DNA of 64,000 nucleotides from Basipetospora chlamydospora (lineage: Eukaryota > Ascomycota > Sordariomycetes > Microascales): positions 186,001 through 250,000 of the forward strand of contig BCHP01000001.1 of assembly GCA_001599675.1 (NCBI GenBank), in the 5' to 3' direction. Both the position numbers and the translations under genes were made by a program. Every line of letters starts with the position of its first letter. The first letter of the stretch is position 1. Of this stretch, positions 42,939 to 53,842 are shown piece by piece. The notes under the pieces are model-generated. The model did no database searches, had not been told where the DNA came from, and saw nothing but the letters and a program-made list of their open reading frames with translations.

Positions 42939-44609
42939 TTACCTAGCCTTCTGCGTCTTGGCGTGGATATTCGCCATCATCTCCTCCTTGGTGATGAGGT
43001 GGTCAATCCTCTCCAGCAGGCCCAGCAGGCTCTTCATGTTGTAGCTCCACTCGTTGAGCACGTCATCAGCATCGCGCGGCTTGGCGAAGGACACGACGCG
43101 CGCGGGCCTGTCGATGCGCGCAAAGATGACCTTGGACGTGACGAGGTCGCTGATGAACTGCTCCGTCTCTGCCTCCTCGAGGTCGAGCAGCTGCGTCAGC
43201 CGCCCGATCTGGATGCGCGTGTAGTACTTGGCCACCACGCGCACGTTGTGCTCGATGACGCGCTTGCGCAGGTCGCGCCACCGCTCCTTGCTCTTCTCGT
43301 CGCCGCCAATGCCCTCCGTGGCATCAAAAACGTCGGTGGACGAGAGGTGGCCGGAGAACTTGGCCGCGACTTCGGGCCAGCGCATGAGCTCGGGGACGGT
43401 GAAGAGCTTGAGGAGCTCAAAGTCGAGCGCCACCTGGGCGTTGCGCGGGTCCTTGAGGATCCTGTGGAGGAGATCGTGCTGCTCGTTGTCGTAGGGGGCG
43501 AGGATGACAAAGTAGATGATGCGCTGGAGTGTCTGGAGGTCGAAGAAAGGTTAGCCTAACGCTAGTTCGTATGTAAATATGGAACACACAGGGGGGGGGG
43601 AGACATACCGGGAGAAGCATGTTGTCGTCCTCCTCGACAGCCTCCGTATCCAGGACCTGCCTGTAGTGCTTGCACGCATCGAGATACTTGTTATCCTGCT
43701 TGGCTAGGATGACCTGCTGCTTGTAGTACTCGAGCTTCAGGTCCGTCACGTCGTCCTCCACCACCTCGGGCACGTCCTCGCCGCGCGCCCTCTTCTTCTC
43801 CCTCTCCTTCCTCTCCTTCTCCAGGTCCGCCTCCGTCTTCTTGGCCCGCCTAGCCAGGTACTTGGTGCTGATCTTGCGGCTCAGGATACCCGCCTGCGTC
43901 CAGTCGCCCACCTCGATGCACAGGGCCACCTGGGCGAGGATGAACTCGACCTTCTCCCTCCGGGCCATGCTGCCAAAGGTCTCGACCTGCAGCTCGCACA
44001 GGGTCTCGGCGGCGGCCTTGACGTCCCCTTGCTCCTTCTTGATGTCGGAGAGGATGCGGGTGACGCGGGCGCGCTCAACCTCGACGAAGATCTTGCCCTC
44101 AGTGACAGTGCGGAGGGCCTCGATGACGGAGAGCTTGGTCTCGAGGTTCGGCGTGGCGTCCATGAAGGTCATGACGGTCTGCACCATCTTGGTGATGGCC
44201 TGCTTGAGCTGGCTGTGCTTCTTGGAGAGGACGAGGACCTGGTCGTTCATCAGGGACCAGTCGCCGGCGTCCTTGCATATTGTGACGATGGCGATGAGTA
44301 CGCGGGAGGTAGATGCTAGATCGGAGGCCTGCGGTATGCGTTAGCTTTCGACGGCGGTAGGGCTTCGTGGTCGATGTTTGGAGGGCGGGCGGGCAGCGCG
44401 AACCTGGCGGGTCTGTTTCTCGAGAGCAGTGAGCTTTTCGAGGGCGGCATGCAAGTCGGTCTAGCGATCACAGTTAGCGTTAGCAACGTGACAGTGACAG
44501 GCTTGGGCGGTGCCGGTTCGCTTGCCTTTGCGAGCTCCTCAGCCTGGGGAAGCAGCTCATCGACCTGCTTGGAGAAGTCCTTCTCCGGCTTCAGGGTAGC
44601 TTCCGACAT
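42939..44609 (-). CDS. RPN5: 26S proteasome lid subunit Rpn5 (PSMD12)
   Basis: PCI-domain subunit of the 19S lid, 484 aa. Exons are 44609-44526, 44460-44404, 44328-43609 and 43532-42939; introns of 65, 75 and 76 nt. The first intron begins GCAAGC and ends GCTAG, so it is a GC-AG intron; no GT donor gives an open frame there. The protein starts MSEATLKPEKDFSKQVDELL, continues KQTRQASDLASTSRVLIA, has alpha-solenoid repeats with a charged KKTEADLEKERKEREKKRAR linker, and ends with the PCI/winged-helix region (YTRIQIGRLTQLLDLEEAE) and MMANIHAKTQKAR. Rpn5 clamps the deubiquitinase Rpn11 in the lid. The first two exons are 28 and 19 codons. Confidence 0.95.
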
Positions 44610-45536
44610 GGCGGCGGCGGTTGTAGCGGAGCGTGATGTAGGGAATCTCCAGTGGGCGGATTTGGTGAGATTTCGGCAGGGGTTCGAGTGGTCCGATCGT
44701 AGGGAGGAATTGGAGTTGGCAAGGCGGAAATGTTGGTGGATGATGATGGATGATGAGGTTAGGAGCTGGAAGGCTGGATGCGATGCTTCGTAACCAGAGC
44801 TCTGCCTTGCTGCCAGTGGGTTGGCGGTGCGATAGGCTGACAGATGGCAGAAACGGAAATAAATGTTGTCAACTGTCAGCCCAAAGTCCCCCCTGCCAGT
44901 GGCTGGGCCCTTTTCCCCGGTGAGTCCGGTGAGAAAGTCCAACAACACACCGCTCACTTCGGACAAGGTGGACGGAGTAGTTTAGCACAACGAACGGGGG
45001 GTTTTTATTTTCTTGTTCGCCAGGCTCTGCCAGGCCTGAGTATGGTGTCCATTTGGGTCTAGAACTATGAGCCACCGCTTTCAAGCTTCATCTCGAATCC
45101 TGGTCATCTCAAGTTCGATCAATTACCTATGTACAGAGCCATGGTCTTTCTGTAGCTAGCGTGCTTCAATTCCCCAAAGGGAGCACGGGATTGCAGAACA
45201 CTTGTGAGGGAAAATGTCGCTATACACTGTCATACACATCAGTCAATTCTTGGCGGTGTAGCCCAATCTTAGGAAAGGACAGGTTCCAGCACCCGTCCGA
45301 CGAGAATGAACATCATACATATCCTAGTATCTTGCCTTTGAAGTCCCCTCCAGCTTCAACTTGGATACCCCAGAAAAAAAGACGGATCGAAAAGAAACAA
45401 AAGAAGAAACTCCAACCCTCTTGGATTCTAGTTATGGGTATTCCATAGTAAAGTAATAGTAACAGTAACGGTAATAAAAGAAGCAGGAAAAAGACCAACA
45501 CCATCGGATCAGAGTGCTCTCTTGCCCCGGGGGCTT
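44610..45536. other. Intergenic region between RPN5 and the metallophosphatase gene
   Basis: 5' flank of RPN5 and 3' flank of the phosphatase gene, both minus. No gene or clear element seen. Confidence 0.5.
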
Positions 45537-47529
45537 TCAGCACTTCCCAGCCCAGTTCTCCTTGACCCACCCGCCCATGAGCTCGGTAAACGTCTCGTCC
45601 GTGTAACCCCGGACGTCCTTCTCCGCGTAGCCCGCACCGACGTACTTGAGGGCCGTGACGATCCAGGGTGTCAGGAACTCAATGAAGACGAGGTCGACGG
45701 AGACGGGTTCGTCTTCCCCTTCCTTGGGGAAGGCGATCTCGCTCTGTATGCAGTTGGGCACGGCGTGGTACGGGACGGGCTCGTGGACCGTGTCGTCGCC
45801 GTCCTTGCCGACGTCGTCCTCCGTGGTGTACCCATGGGTGCGCACCGGCTTCTTGTCCGGCTTGTCACTCTCGTCACCGCCTAGGCGGTGCTGCTCCGGG
45901 CCCGCAGCGTCCCGAAGCTCGATCCTGGGCCCCGGCATAAGCGGTATGGCGCGCTCCACGTCCTTGCCGGCCCACCCCTCGGGCTGGGCCAGGTACTTGG
46001 TGCTGAGCGGGAACACGGGCCCACCGCCGTTGAGCAGGTCGATGACCTGCTTCGCGAGCCCGTAGGGCACGTCGGGGATGTACTTGAGGGTGCTGATGAA
46101 GGGGCTGACGAGGTAGGCGCTGTCGCGCGTGAAGGCGCCCTCAAAGATGTCGAAGCGGATGCCGCCCGTGTTGAAAATGGCCAGGCGCGGTTTGTCGGCG
46201 CGGTCCTCCTTGGTGGCCACGTCCGGGAGGACCTCGTCCTTGATCCAGGTGAAAATGCTGTCGGGGCTGTCGTGCGGGGCGCGCGTGAGCCATAGCGTCT
46301 TGGGCGCGCAGCCGAACTTATAGTCCAGGTCTAGCTCCTCCCGGGCGCGGCGGATCTGCTCGCTCACGTTCCGGCCCTTGTCGGTCGGGAAGGACTTGGC
46401 GTCGAGACCCGTGTGGTGGTACATGCCCTTCAGGTTGTTGTCGATATACCTCCGGCTGAAGGTGACAAAGGCCGCGGCGGACACATCATCGTCGGCCTTG
46501 TCCACCTTATCGTCGGTATTCCCCTTGATCCTAGGTATCCCATCGATGGACATCCATCCAATCGTCTCCAAGTACCGCCCGCTGGCGATGCCAAAGGCCC
46601 TGGACTCGAAGTTGACAGCGTCCCGCACGTGGGCGTGCCCCGCGAAGAAGAGCACGGGGCTGTTCCAGTTGGCGTCGCGAATCGCGCGAATGATGACCTT
46701 CTGCTCCTCCATCCGCAAGCCGACGTGCCCAGCCACGACGAAGACGTCCGGGTCCTGCCGTATCGCGTCCTGGAACCAGTCCTCCTTCACCGCCTGCTTC
46801 ACAGGAATCACCACAGTGTTATTCGCGTTCCCCGTAAAGTCGAACAGGAACCCAAAGGCCAAGACGTCAACACCCAGGTTCTTCGTCTTGAACCGCCGGT
46901 ACCGGTTCGCCATGGGCCGCTGCTCGCCCGTCGCGGGGTCGATGTAGTCGAGGTTGGAGGAGACGTAGCGGTCGCTGAAGTCGGGGATGGTGCGGTTGAC
47001 CTCGCGTGCGGCAGTCTCGGCAAGGTACAGCTCGTGGTTTCCGCTGCAGATGATGTCGACGTCCTGGGCCTTGAAGATGTCCGAGGTGTACTTGCCCTTG
47101 GGGTCGGAGGCGTCGTACAGGCCGTTGCCATCGACGCGGTCGCCCGTATCGACAAGGAGGAGGTCGGCGCCGCGGTCGTCGGCCTTTTTACGCATGTGCT
47201 CGGCGAAGGAGACATAGTCGCCCCAGTCGGCCGAGTACTGTGCTCTAAACCCGAGCGTGAGCGAGACGGTCCCATGTCCGAGGGGCGAGAGCTTGACGCT
47301 GAGACAAAGGGCATTCGATGGCCCGAGACAAGACGTTAAAATGCAAAACTCACTCTTGTAGGTGACCGGCGAGCCAGCCATGTGTGTCGGTAGTGTGGAG
47401 GAAGTTGAGCTGGCCCCAGGCCAGGTCCCGTAACTCGGGTGTCCCTTCAGGCTTCGCAGCTCCAGGCTGCTCGGCCTGCGTGATGCCCGCCACAGCGCCA
47501 ACGAGGAGGGCGCCGTACCTGCGCAGCAT
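45537..47529 (-). CDS. Secreted or vacuolar calcineurin-like metallophosphatase (5'-nucleotidase type, YHR202W-like)
   Basis: Exons are 47529-47354 and 47244-45537, with a 109-nt intron (GTGAGT...TTTAG), giving 627 aa. A signal peptide (MLRRYGALLVGAVAGITQA) precedes the metallophosphoesterase domain. Metal-site motifs are HTTDTHGWLAGH (Asp48, His50), LLLVDTGDRVDGNG, CSGNHELY, VVAGHVGLR and FFAGHAHVRD. A 5'-nucleotidase-type C-terminal domain follows, including FNTGGIRFDIFEGAFTRD. The architecture matches the uncharacterised yeast vacuolar protein YHR202W. Expected reaction is hydrolysis of phosphate esters such as nucleotides, but the substrate is not known. The gene is divergent from the ceramidase gene. 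Confidence 0.92.
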
Positions 47530-48380
47530 GGTGAAGTGGATGAACGGACGAGTGTAAATTTGACAGAGATGTGGTAGAATGGAACGTAGTTGTTATGGTA
47601 AAGATGAAGATGTGGGTGCCCGGCAGAGGTGACTGTCGAGGTCGATGTCGAGATGAATGGTTCAAGCTCCCTCAAGGTCCCCGTTCAGGCAGGCAACCCA
47701 GATAGCATCACTATCGCTCAGACTGTAACGCTGGGTGGGAGCGGAGACCCGCAGTGGGGAACTCACATGCCGTTCAATATTCATTACTGATTGGTCCAGG
47801 TATTTGGGGTAGAATTAGTCAGTCAGGCCCATTTCAGGCACCACATCCAAGCCAAGGTTTCACGAGGATTTTGTGCTCCATCCGTAACAGTGGGAGCAGA
47901 TTGGAAGAGGAAAGGGAAAAAACCGCAAAACATTGGGATTCTTCGGCATCAATCATTCCTATTGTTACGAGCGTCGTAACCTGGAAACTACATAAATGTT
48001 TCTGCAGCTTCCGCCAAACGAACAAAAAAATATCCTCTCTTTCCAGACTCCATTTTCATCTTATTGTGGACACCAACCAACCCTTTCTCCCTTCCGTCGT
48101 CACCCACTCCCCGATCGAGAAGCCTGGTTCTACGCCGCCGATTGGCTGATTTCTCATCCGCGTCTTCCCGCTCGTCTGAGCTCCGTCCCTTCCGCTTCGG
48201 TTCGCATGAGTTGACAGCTTCACCGTTCCTTGAAAGTGAGCATCCAGATCATGGGCGCCCAAAAGACTAGCTTGGTCAACCCCTGAACTACTCTTCATTA
48301 TACCTTTTCTGACACGTTTTTTTTGACAGCGTGCATCCGGATACGATAAGAGAAAAGAAAGCTCTGCATATAAACAAATC
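47530..48380. promoter_or_regulatory. Shared promoter region, metallophosphatase and ceramidase
   Basis: An 851-bp divergent intergenic region. A CCAAT box (ATTGG at 48141-48145, within GCCGATTGGCTGAT) is the clearest element. The distance to the ceramidase start is about 240 bp. Binding by the fungal Hap complex is an inference from the motif. Confidence 0.4.
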
Positions 48381-49399
48381 ATGGGCCATCATAACCGCCA
48401 CTTTGCCGGCGACCCTTACGCCTTACACGGCGCCTGGAGTCCGCCCAACAGCGCGGCTAAGTGAGTTTTGTCAGATTCTCACTGATATCTCGTAAACAAA
48501 TCAGCATGCACCGGCCCCTTTCTAACCCGGGCCCGTGTACAGCTTCTGCGAGGAGGACTATGTTGTTACTCGCTACATCGCCGAGTTCATCAACTCGTTG
48601 ACCAACCTTGCCTATGGTATGTGGCCCCATTCCGCCTAATATTCAAGGGAGGCCCCTTTTCGAGAACTGCCACCTTGAATCCTTCCCCTTAAAACTCCCC
48701 ACACCAATCTCATACCCGTGACTCTGTCCAGTCTTCCTTGCCCTCCGGCGGATGTACGGACCCCGCAGCGGCAGCCGGGGCCTCTTCTCCCCCAACTACG
48801 ACTTCATGTCCATCTCCCTGGGCATCCTCGGCATCGGTTCCTTCCTCTACCACGCCTCCCTCCGCCAGAACCTCCAGTTCGTCGACGACCTCTCCATGAT
48901 CCTCCTCGGCACCTCCATGCTCCACGGCATCTTCACCGTACGCCAACCCCCCGCCCGCGCGCGCCTCATCTCCGCTACTCTAGCGCTCGTGTCGATCGCC
49001 TTCTCCGCCTTTTACGTCTCCTCGGGTAAGATCATCTACCACGTCACGGCCTTTAACTCGCAGCTCCTGTTCATCGCCCTGCGCTGGGTGTACCTGTTCC
49101 GCCGCGCCGAGTGTGAATTCCCCGAGGCGCGGGTGCGCGAGTGGAATGCGCGCCACTGGCAGGCCATACTGGTGTGCGTGTTTGGGTACGCCCTGTGGCA
49201 TATTGACCTGGAGTTTTGCGAGGAGCTGAGGGCGCTCAGGGCGAAGATGGGGTTGCCGTGGGCGTGGGGGCTGGAGCTCCATGGCTGGTGGCATATCTTG
49301 ACGGCAGTTGGCGCTGATCAGTTCATGGAGGTTGTGAGGGACATCCATAGGGAAGACAGCCGCGGAAAGGCTGAAGAGGCTCATCGGAAGGAGAAGTAG
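48381..49399 (+). CDS. Alkaline ceramidase
   Basis: Multi-pass ER/Golgi hydrolase that splits (phyto)ceramide into sphingoid base and fatty acid. Exons are 48381-48460, 48543-48616 and 48732-49399; introns of 82 and 115 nt; product 273 aa, the normal length. About seven hydrophobic helices. The family signatures are WSPPNSAANFCEEDYVVTRY and EFINSLTNLAY near the N-terminus, GIGSFLYHASL (His92), QFVDDLSM (Asp103/104) and HGWWHILTA (His235, His239). These histidines and the aspartate form the zinc site in this superfamily. The C-terminus is a charged Lys/Glu tail. The short first two exons and three-exon frame closure support the model. Confidence 0.95.
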
Positions 49400-49708
49400 G
49401 TGGGATATATAGAGCGGGTTCCTGTGCACCTCCCTCCACGCGTATCGACTGTTTGGTCGATTAAGTTGATTGAAACAGAAAACAGATGCTTTGAGATTTA
49501 TTTAATTATAATGCCTTGCTCAAATCCCCAAACCCCAGTTCCGATCCAAAGCGCCGAGTTGATGCGAATCCTCCATCTCGTTACTGCCCGCGGGCCAATA
49601 CCACGGCTTCTCGTTAACCCCTGGAGACGACGTCATGGCGGCAGTGGGCATGGGTGCCACGAGAAACCGGAAGGTATCCAGGCACACCCACCCCGCTCTA
49701 CTTTTCCC
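49400..49708. other. Short spacer after the ceramidase gene
   Basis: 3' flanks of the ceramidase and of the weak minus-strand candidate. Nothing else seen. Confidence 0.4.
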
Positions 49709-50113
49709 TCAAACCATCCAGGTCTCAATGGCTTCGGCCTCTATAGGGACCAGATACTTTGCCTGGTAAAATAGCACCCGGAGGCCCTTGCCGGCGTACC
49801 TCAAGGCCTCGCGGAGAATCGAAAGCGGCTTTATCTGAACGCGAGTCTCATCGGGGACTAACGGCACAACACGATTATGTTAGTTAGCAGTTCCCAAGGG
49901 GGGGGCAAAGGGTCCCCGCTGATGTCCCTCCACCCTCCTTTTGGGAGGATTGTGTACTCGGTTTATGAAAAGAAAAAACGCACTTCGGGTGTATCGCCTC
50001 TTCGATAGCCAGATCCTTGCGCGGAATTTGGTGTGATGGAGAGTCTTGCGAATAGACGCGGGCTCGATGAGGTGTCTGACCCCTGGTCGAAGGGAGATTT
50101 TAGGAATATGCAT
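49709..50113 (-). CDS. Possible two-exon small gene (92 aa)
   Basis: Exon 2 (49857-49709) is a clean frame behind an acceptor with a good branch site (CTAAC). It reads RVQIKPLSILREALRYAGKG and ends IEAEAIETWMV with TGA. The only exon-1 model I find that joins in frame starts at the ATG at 50113 (MHIPKISLRPGVRHL) and uses a GTGCGT donor at 49983. The intron is 126 nt. Exon 2 looks like real coding sequence; exon 1 is doubtful, and the 3' exon could belong to a decayed or differently spliced gene. No family recognised. Confidence 0.3.
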
Positions 50114-51873
50114 TGGCTTCGTACAGCCCCTCGAACGGCTGGGCCTCAAGTGTTCGAGATGGAGCAAGGAGAGCTTCTTCTCTGGGCGACCAAGAGGAAA
50201 CGAGGTGAAGGTTCCGTTTCCCCCTCTCGCTCGGTCGATCGCTCGTTTGGCTAGACTCTTCGACTCTGTCGGTAGCGTGTCTGGCTGAGGGAAGTGACGC
50301 TGTCGTTGAAGTAGTCCGATGAATATCCTCGACTTGAGAGGTGAAGTCGCGGAGGTAGTAAGGAGAGACAAGAGAAACCCCACACGCTCGCTGGGGGAGG
50401 TCCGTCGACTCTATGCTGGGGAGTTGGTGCACCAAGTATCACAGCTCCGCCTGCGCCTTCGTGGAGTTATTTTATTTTATTTTTAGGACGCCTGCGGATG
50501 TCAGAGGATGCTGACTGTAGGTGGATTTTCTCCTCCAACTTGATGTTCCCACTCGGGCTGTGGTGCTCGGTCAGGTGCAGAGCTGAAAAGAGGAAGGGCG
50601 CCCTCCCAAGGATTTTTAATAAACACGAGACGAACCACTGGATGTTAGTTAGGGTTGGGAGCAACGATGAGACAGCAGAAGCAGAGGTTGATAGTTCATA
50701 GCCACCCTGGAGAGTCTAGGATGTAAGGTCTCACTTGAGGCGGAGCGGAGTGCTGGGCGTAGAAAAAAGGGGACGAACAGGTGACACCGGCTTCACATTT
50801 CGCTCTGAAATTCAGCTACTGCGGACTTCTCTCTCTGATAGATGCTAGTAGTCTATAGGTCCCTTTGGGGCATATTTGCTTTAATATGAATCCCGTGGGC
50901 CAATCTCTCTGCTATAATGCCGGCTAGGACGAAGGCACGAAAGAGGCGAGATGAGAATAAGAAAGGGTGGTGTGCTTGGGGGCAAAGACGACTCGGTAGC
51001 TAGATTACCTGGTCACGATGACCACAAAGGCGGGAAGTGGAAGTTGGACGGGGAAGAACAGAAGAAGGGATCTCTAAAAGAAGACGACGGAAGGAGGTGG
51101 CACGGTAGGCCGTCCCGGGAGGAGGGGGGGAGGGTGGATGCATGTTGTGGTGGGGGCTGTGTGCGACCGATCTGGTGCCGATGCGGGAGGACGGACAATG
51201 CGGACTTGGTGTGTAGGGAAATCCGGCTGACATCAATCTGAACTCATAGGCGATACATCTCCAGCACTAGGCAGGTCTTAGACCCCTGGAGAGAAGAGGT
51301 TGGCGGCGATTTGCTCTACAGGAATCAATAGGATGGCTGTTAAAATGCTTGCTTTTCAAAAGTCGGCAAGTCTTGTATGTAAGTGAAGCGTCTCTTTCGA
51401 GGCTGGAAGACCGCCAAATAAGGTCCGGAGTCGCAACATACATCCTCTAAGTGAAACTGGCTATAAGAGGGTAGCTGCTTTGGTGAAGGGAACAATCCTT
51501 CCACTTGAGCCCGGACTGGGTCCTCAAGCTCCACGGAGTGCAACACCAGTGATGAATACAAAGCTTTGGATAGGGAGCACTTCTGTTTGGAAACCCTTGA
51601 GGGATACGGCACGACGCATCACGTCGGAGCCAGCGATATTAATGGGCGGGTGATGGGAGACAGTCCGTCCCGCCCATGCGGGTCTTATATGGTCTGCATC
51701 AATGGGGCACTATGCAGACATAAGGGATTTTTCCGATCGACTTCCGCCACTTGCACCTTCGAGCTACAGACGAAGAATGACCCATCTTCCACATCCCCAA
51801 CCTCGTCTATCAGTGTGACACCATCTTCCCGGGGGGGACCAGATGTTAAAGCGCCAACTATGGAAACGCTCCA
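50114..51873. other. Gene-poor region
   Basis: No supported gene. An AT-rich stretch (TTATTTTATTTTATTTTTAG) lies at 50467-50486. Short ORFs such as 51566-51919 plus have no motifs and no splice support. Confidence 0.4.
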
Positions 51874-52593
51874 TCAACGAGCCAATATCAGGTATGCGAA
51901 ACCCAGCATCCCGCGATAGACGGTCAAGTACCCCGCCTCGCGCCGGTCCAGCTCCCTCTTCATCGCCTCCACCCTAGGATCATCCGGGTTCGCCAAACAC
52001 CACTCCCTCCGCCGCGCGCGACGGGCCCACTCAAACTCATCCCTCTCACCCTGATCCGCCACGCTCAGATGCAGCACCACCCACCCCTCCTCCTTCGCCA
52101 TCTCCACCAGCTGTTCCAGGGAGGGTGCCTCGCCCGCCAGCGCCAGCGCGTCCGGCGTCGGCACCGTGTCCCAGAACTTCTCCCCCACGAGGACCTTGCC
52201 GCGGGGCACGAGCTCGGCCAGGCGCCGCAGCATCCCGCGCGTGCCGCCGAGGGCGCGCGAGGCGCCGATGCAAATCGCTCGCTCGGCCGTCTGGCGCACC
52301 TCGGCGGCCGGCATCTCGATGAAGGTTACGTTGGCGAGGTCGCGCGCCGAGGCCTCGGCCTTGGCGCGGGCGATGAGGGTGCGGTCGCTGTCGATGCCGG
52401 TGAGGATGGCGGCGTGGGGCGCCATGTGGGCGGCGGCGAGGAGGAGGGCGCCCCGGCCGCAGTCGAGGTCGATGATGCTGGCGGTGGCGTCGAGGTCGAA
52501 GTTCATGAGCAATGCGCCGGCGTGGTGAACCGAGAGGGGCATGTCCCATAGCATGGAGCTATACTGTGCCTCTTCGAAGGTGGTCGGCGCCAT
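51874..52593 (-). CDS. Class I SAM-dependent methyltransferase-like protein
   Basis: Single-exon gene of 239 aa from the ATG at 52593. It has a Rossmann methyltransferase pattern: motif I is IIDLDCGRGALLLAAA (about residues 40-55), followed by LTGIDSD with an acidic residue for SAM ribose, and FIEMPAAEV and a GKVLVGEKFWD strand. Motif I has Asp where most families have Gly (DLDCGRG versus DxGCGxG), which may still bind SAM. The arrangement resembles bacterial-type small methyltransferases. No introns, unlike its neighbours; codon use is GC-rich like the rest. Substrate unknown. Confidence 0.8.
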   Translation of the reverse strand: MAPTTFEEAQYSSMLWDMPLSVHHAGALLMNFDLDATASIIDLDCGRGALLLAAAHMAPHAAILTGIDSDRTLIARAKAEASARDLANVTFIEMPAAEVRQTAERAICIGASRALGGTRGMLRRLAELVPRGKVLVGEKFWDTVPTPDALALAGEAPSLEQLVEMAKEEGWVVLHLSVADQGERDEFEWARRARRREWCLANPDDPRVEAMKRELDRREAGYLTVYRGMLGFAYLILAR

Positions 52594-53537
52594 GGCTGCT
52601 GTCTGCTGTCTGTTGTCCGGGGCGTATGCTGAGTGTGTCCTTCTCTCTTTGGTGCTAAAGACTTTGGAAGAGACGGAGCGGTACTCTTTCTATGGAACGT
52701 CCTGCCTGGTTTGCAAGAGGGGACTTGGAACCGGTATGGTGTAGGGGGAAAGGGTAGGGAGGTGAGAGAGTAAGTCCCAAGCCAACTTATAGGAAGCCCT
52801 GTAGGTGTGTTCGAGAGCCTCAAGGGTCTGCCATGTCCCAGACGCTTGAGTCACTACATCCTCTCGTCTCTTGAAAGGCATGCGCCAGGATCTACATCTA
52901 GGAGTTGCTTCTGGTTTGCTCGCCACATCTAACAAGTAGTGTTGATGTTGCCCAAAACACTGCAAAACAGGATGATTGTCGAGTTACGCGTGAAACAAGG
53001 TGTAGTATTCCCCCTGGACAGCCCCCCGTTTTCCAGAAGTGGCACAGCTTGGAGAGTGTCCACCACTTGCTTGTAGAGAGGTTTGCTACGAGACCGACAG
53101 TAGAAGAGAGCTAGGTGTTAAGAGTGCTAGGGTGCTAGAGATGTCCATTGCCTATGATAAGCTGCAAAATTCGTATCATCACATCTGATACAGGAGAACG
53201 ATGAAGATGGCGCGTACAAGGATGAGCACTTGTCTCCTCCCCAGGTCCTGAGACGACACCAGGTTGTCCTATCGGGTGCTTGGGAGGTAGCCTGAGGAAC
53301 GGCTCTTGACAAGCGAATGGAAGGGACAAACGGGCAAGCGAAATTAGTCAACTGCCCGAGTCATTAGATAGATTAACAATTTTGGATGGCCAAGGGGCGG
53401 AGAAAAGAGTTACGAGAGGATCATGATAAAAGTGGGAGGATTTGGACTCAGGGAGGAAAGAAAGGGGTGAGATGTGAAGCGATACAAAAAAGAATTGAAG
53501 AAAAAAAAGGACAAAAAAGTAAAAAGGAATATTTCAC
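52594..53537. other. Intergenic region, methyltransferase to tRNA-Thr
   Basis: 5' flank of the methyltransferase gene, then DNA without a supported gene. A-rich just before the tRNA (53485-53530), which on the minus strand supplies a T-rich Pol III terminator. Confidence 0.45.
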
Positions 53538-53620
53538 TGCCCTCACTAGGAGTCGAACCTAGGACCTTATCATTCACTAGCAGTTACTAGTGATACGCTC
53601 TACCACTGAGCTATAAGGGC
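53538..53620 (-). tRNA. tRNA-Thr (AGU) with 11-nt intron
   Basis: On the minus strand, acceptor GCCCTTA pairs with TGAGGGC, and the discriminator is A (53538). The D-arm is GCTC-AGTGGTA-GAGC, the anticodon stem TATCA/TGATA and the T-arm CTAGG-TTCGACT-CCTAG. The anticodon AGT is at 53588-53586. The loop is 18 nt, so the 11-nt intron occupies 53584-53574, one base 3' of the anticodon. A box and B box are near consensus. Confidence 0.95.
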
Positions 53621-53842
53621 ACGTGCTATTTGATGAGGGCTTTGTGGCTTAGTGCGCTAGTTATGTCCCTCCACTCTAGGACCGGCATATTATGATTACT
53701 TAATCCCAATTCGTTTGACTGGAGCCGGCAGCTTTCCCAAAGACTCGAAGCTTCAATCCACTTCCCTCTCAGAACTCGAAGTCGGGACATACCTTTCACC
53801 AACTGGTCAGGACAAGTCCTCTCGACCTCACCGTATGGCCAC

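Noticed and set aside
46413..47339. 308-codon ORF on the plus strand
   Set aside because: Antisense to the metallophosphatase gene; no motif.
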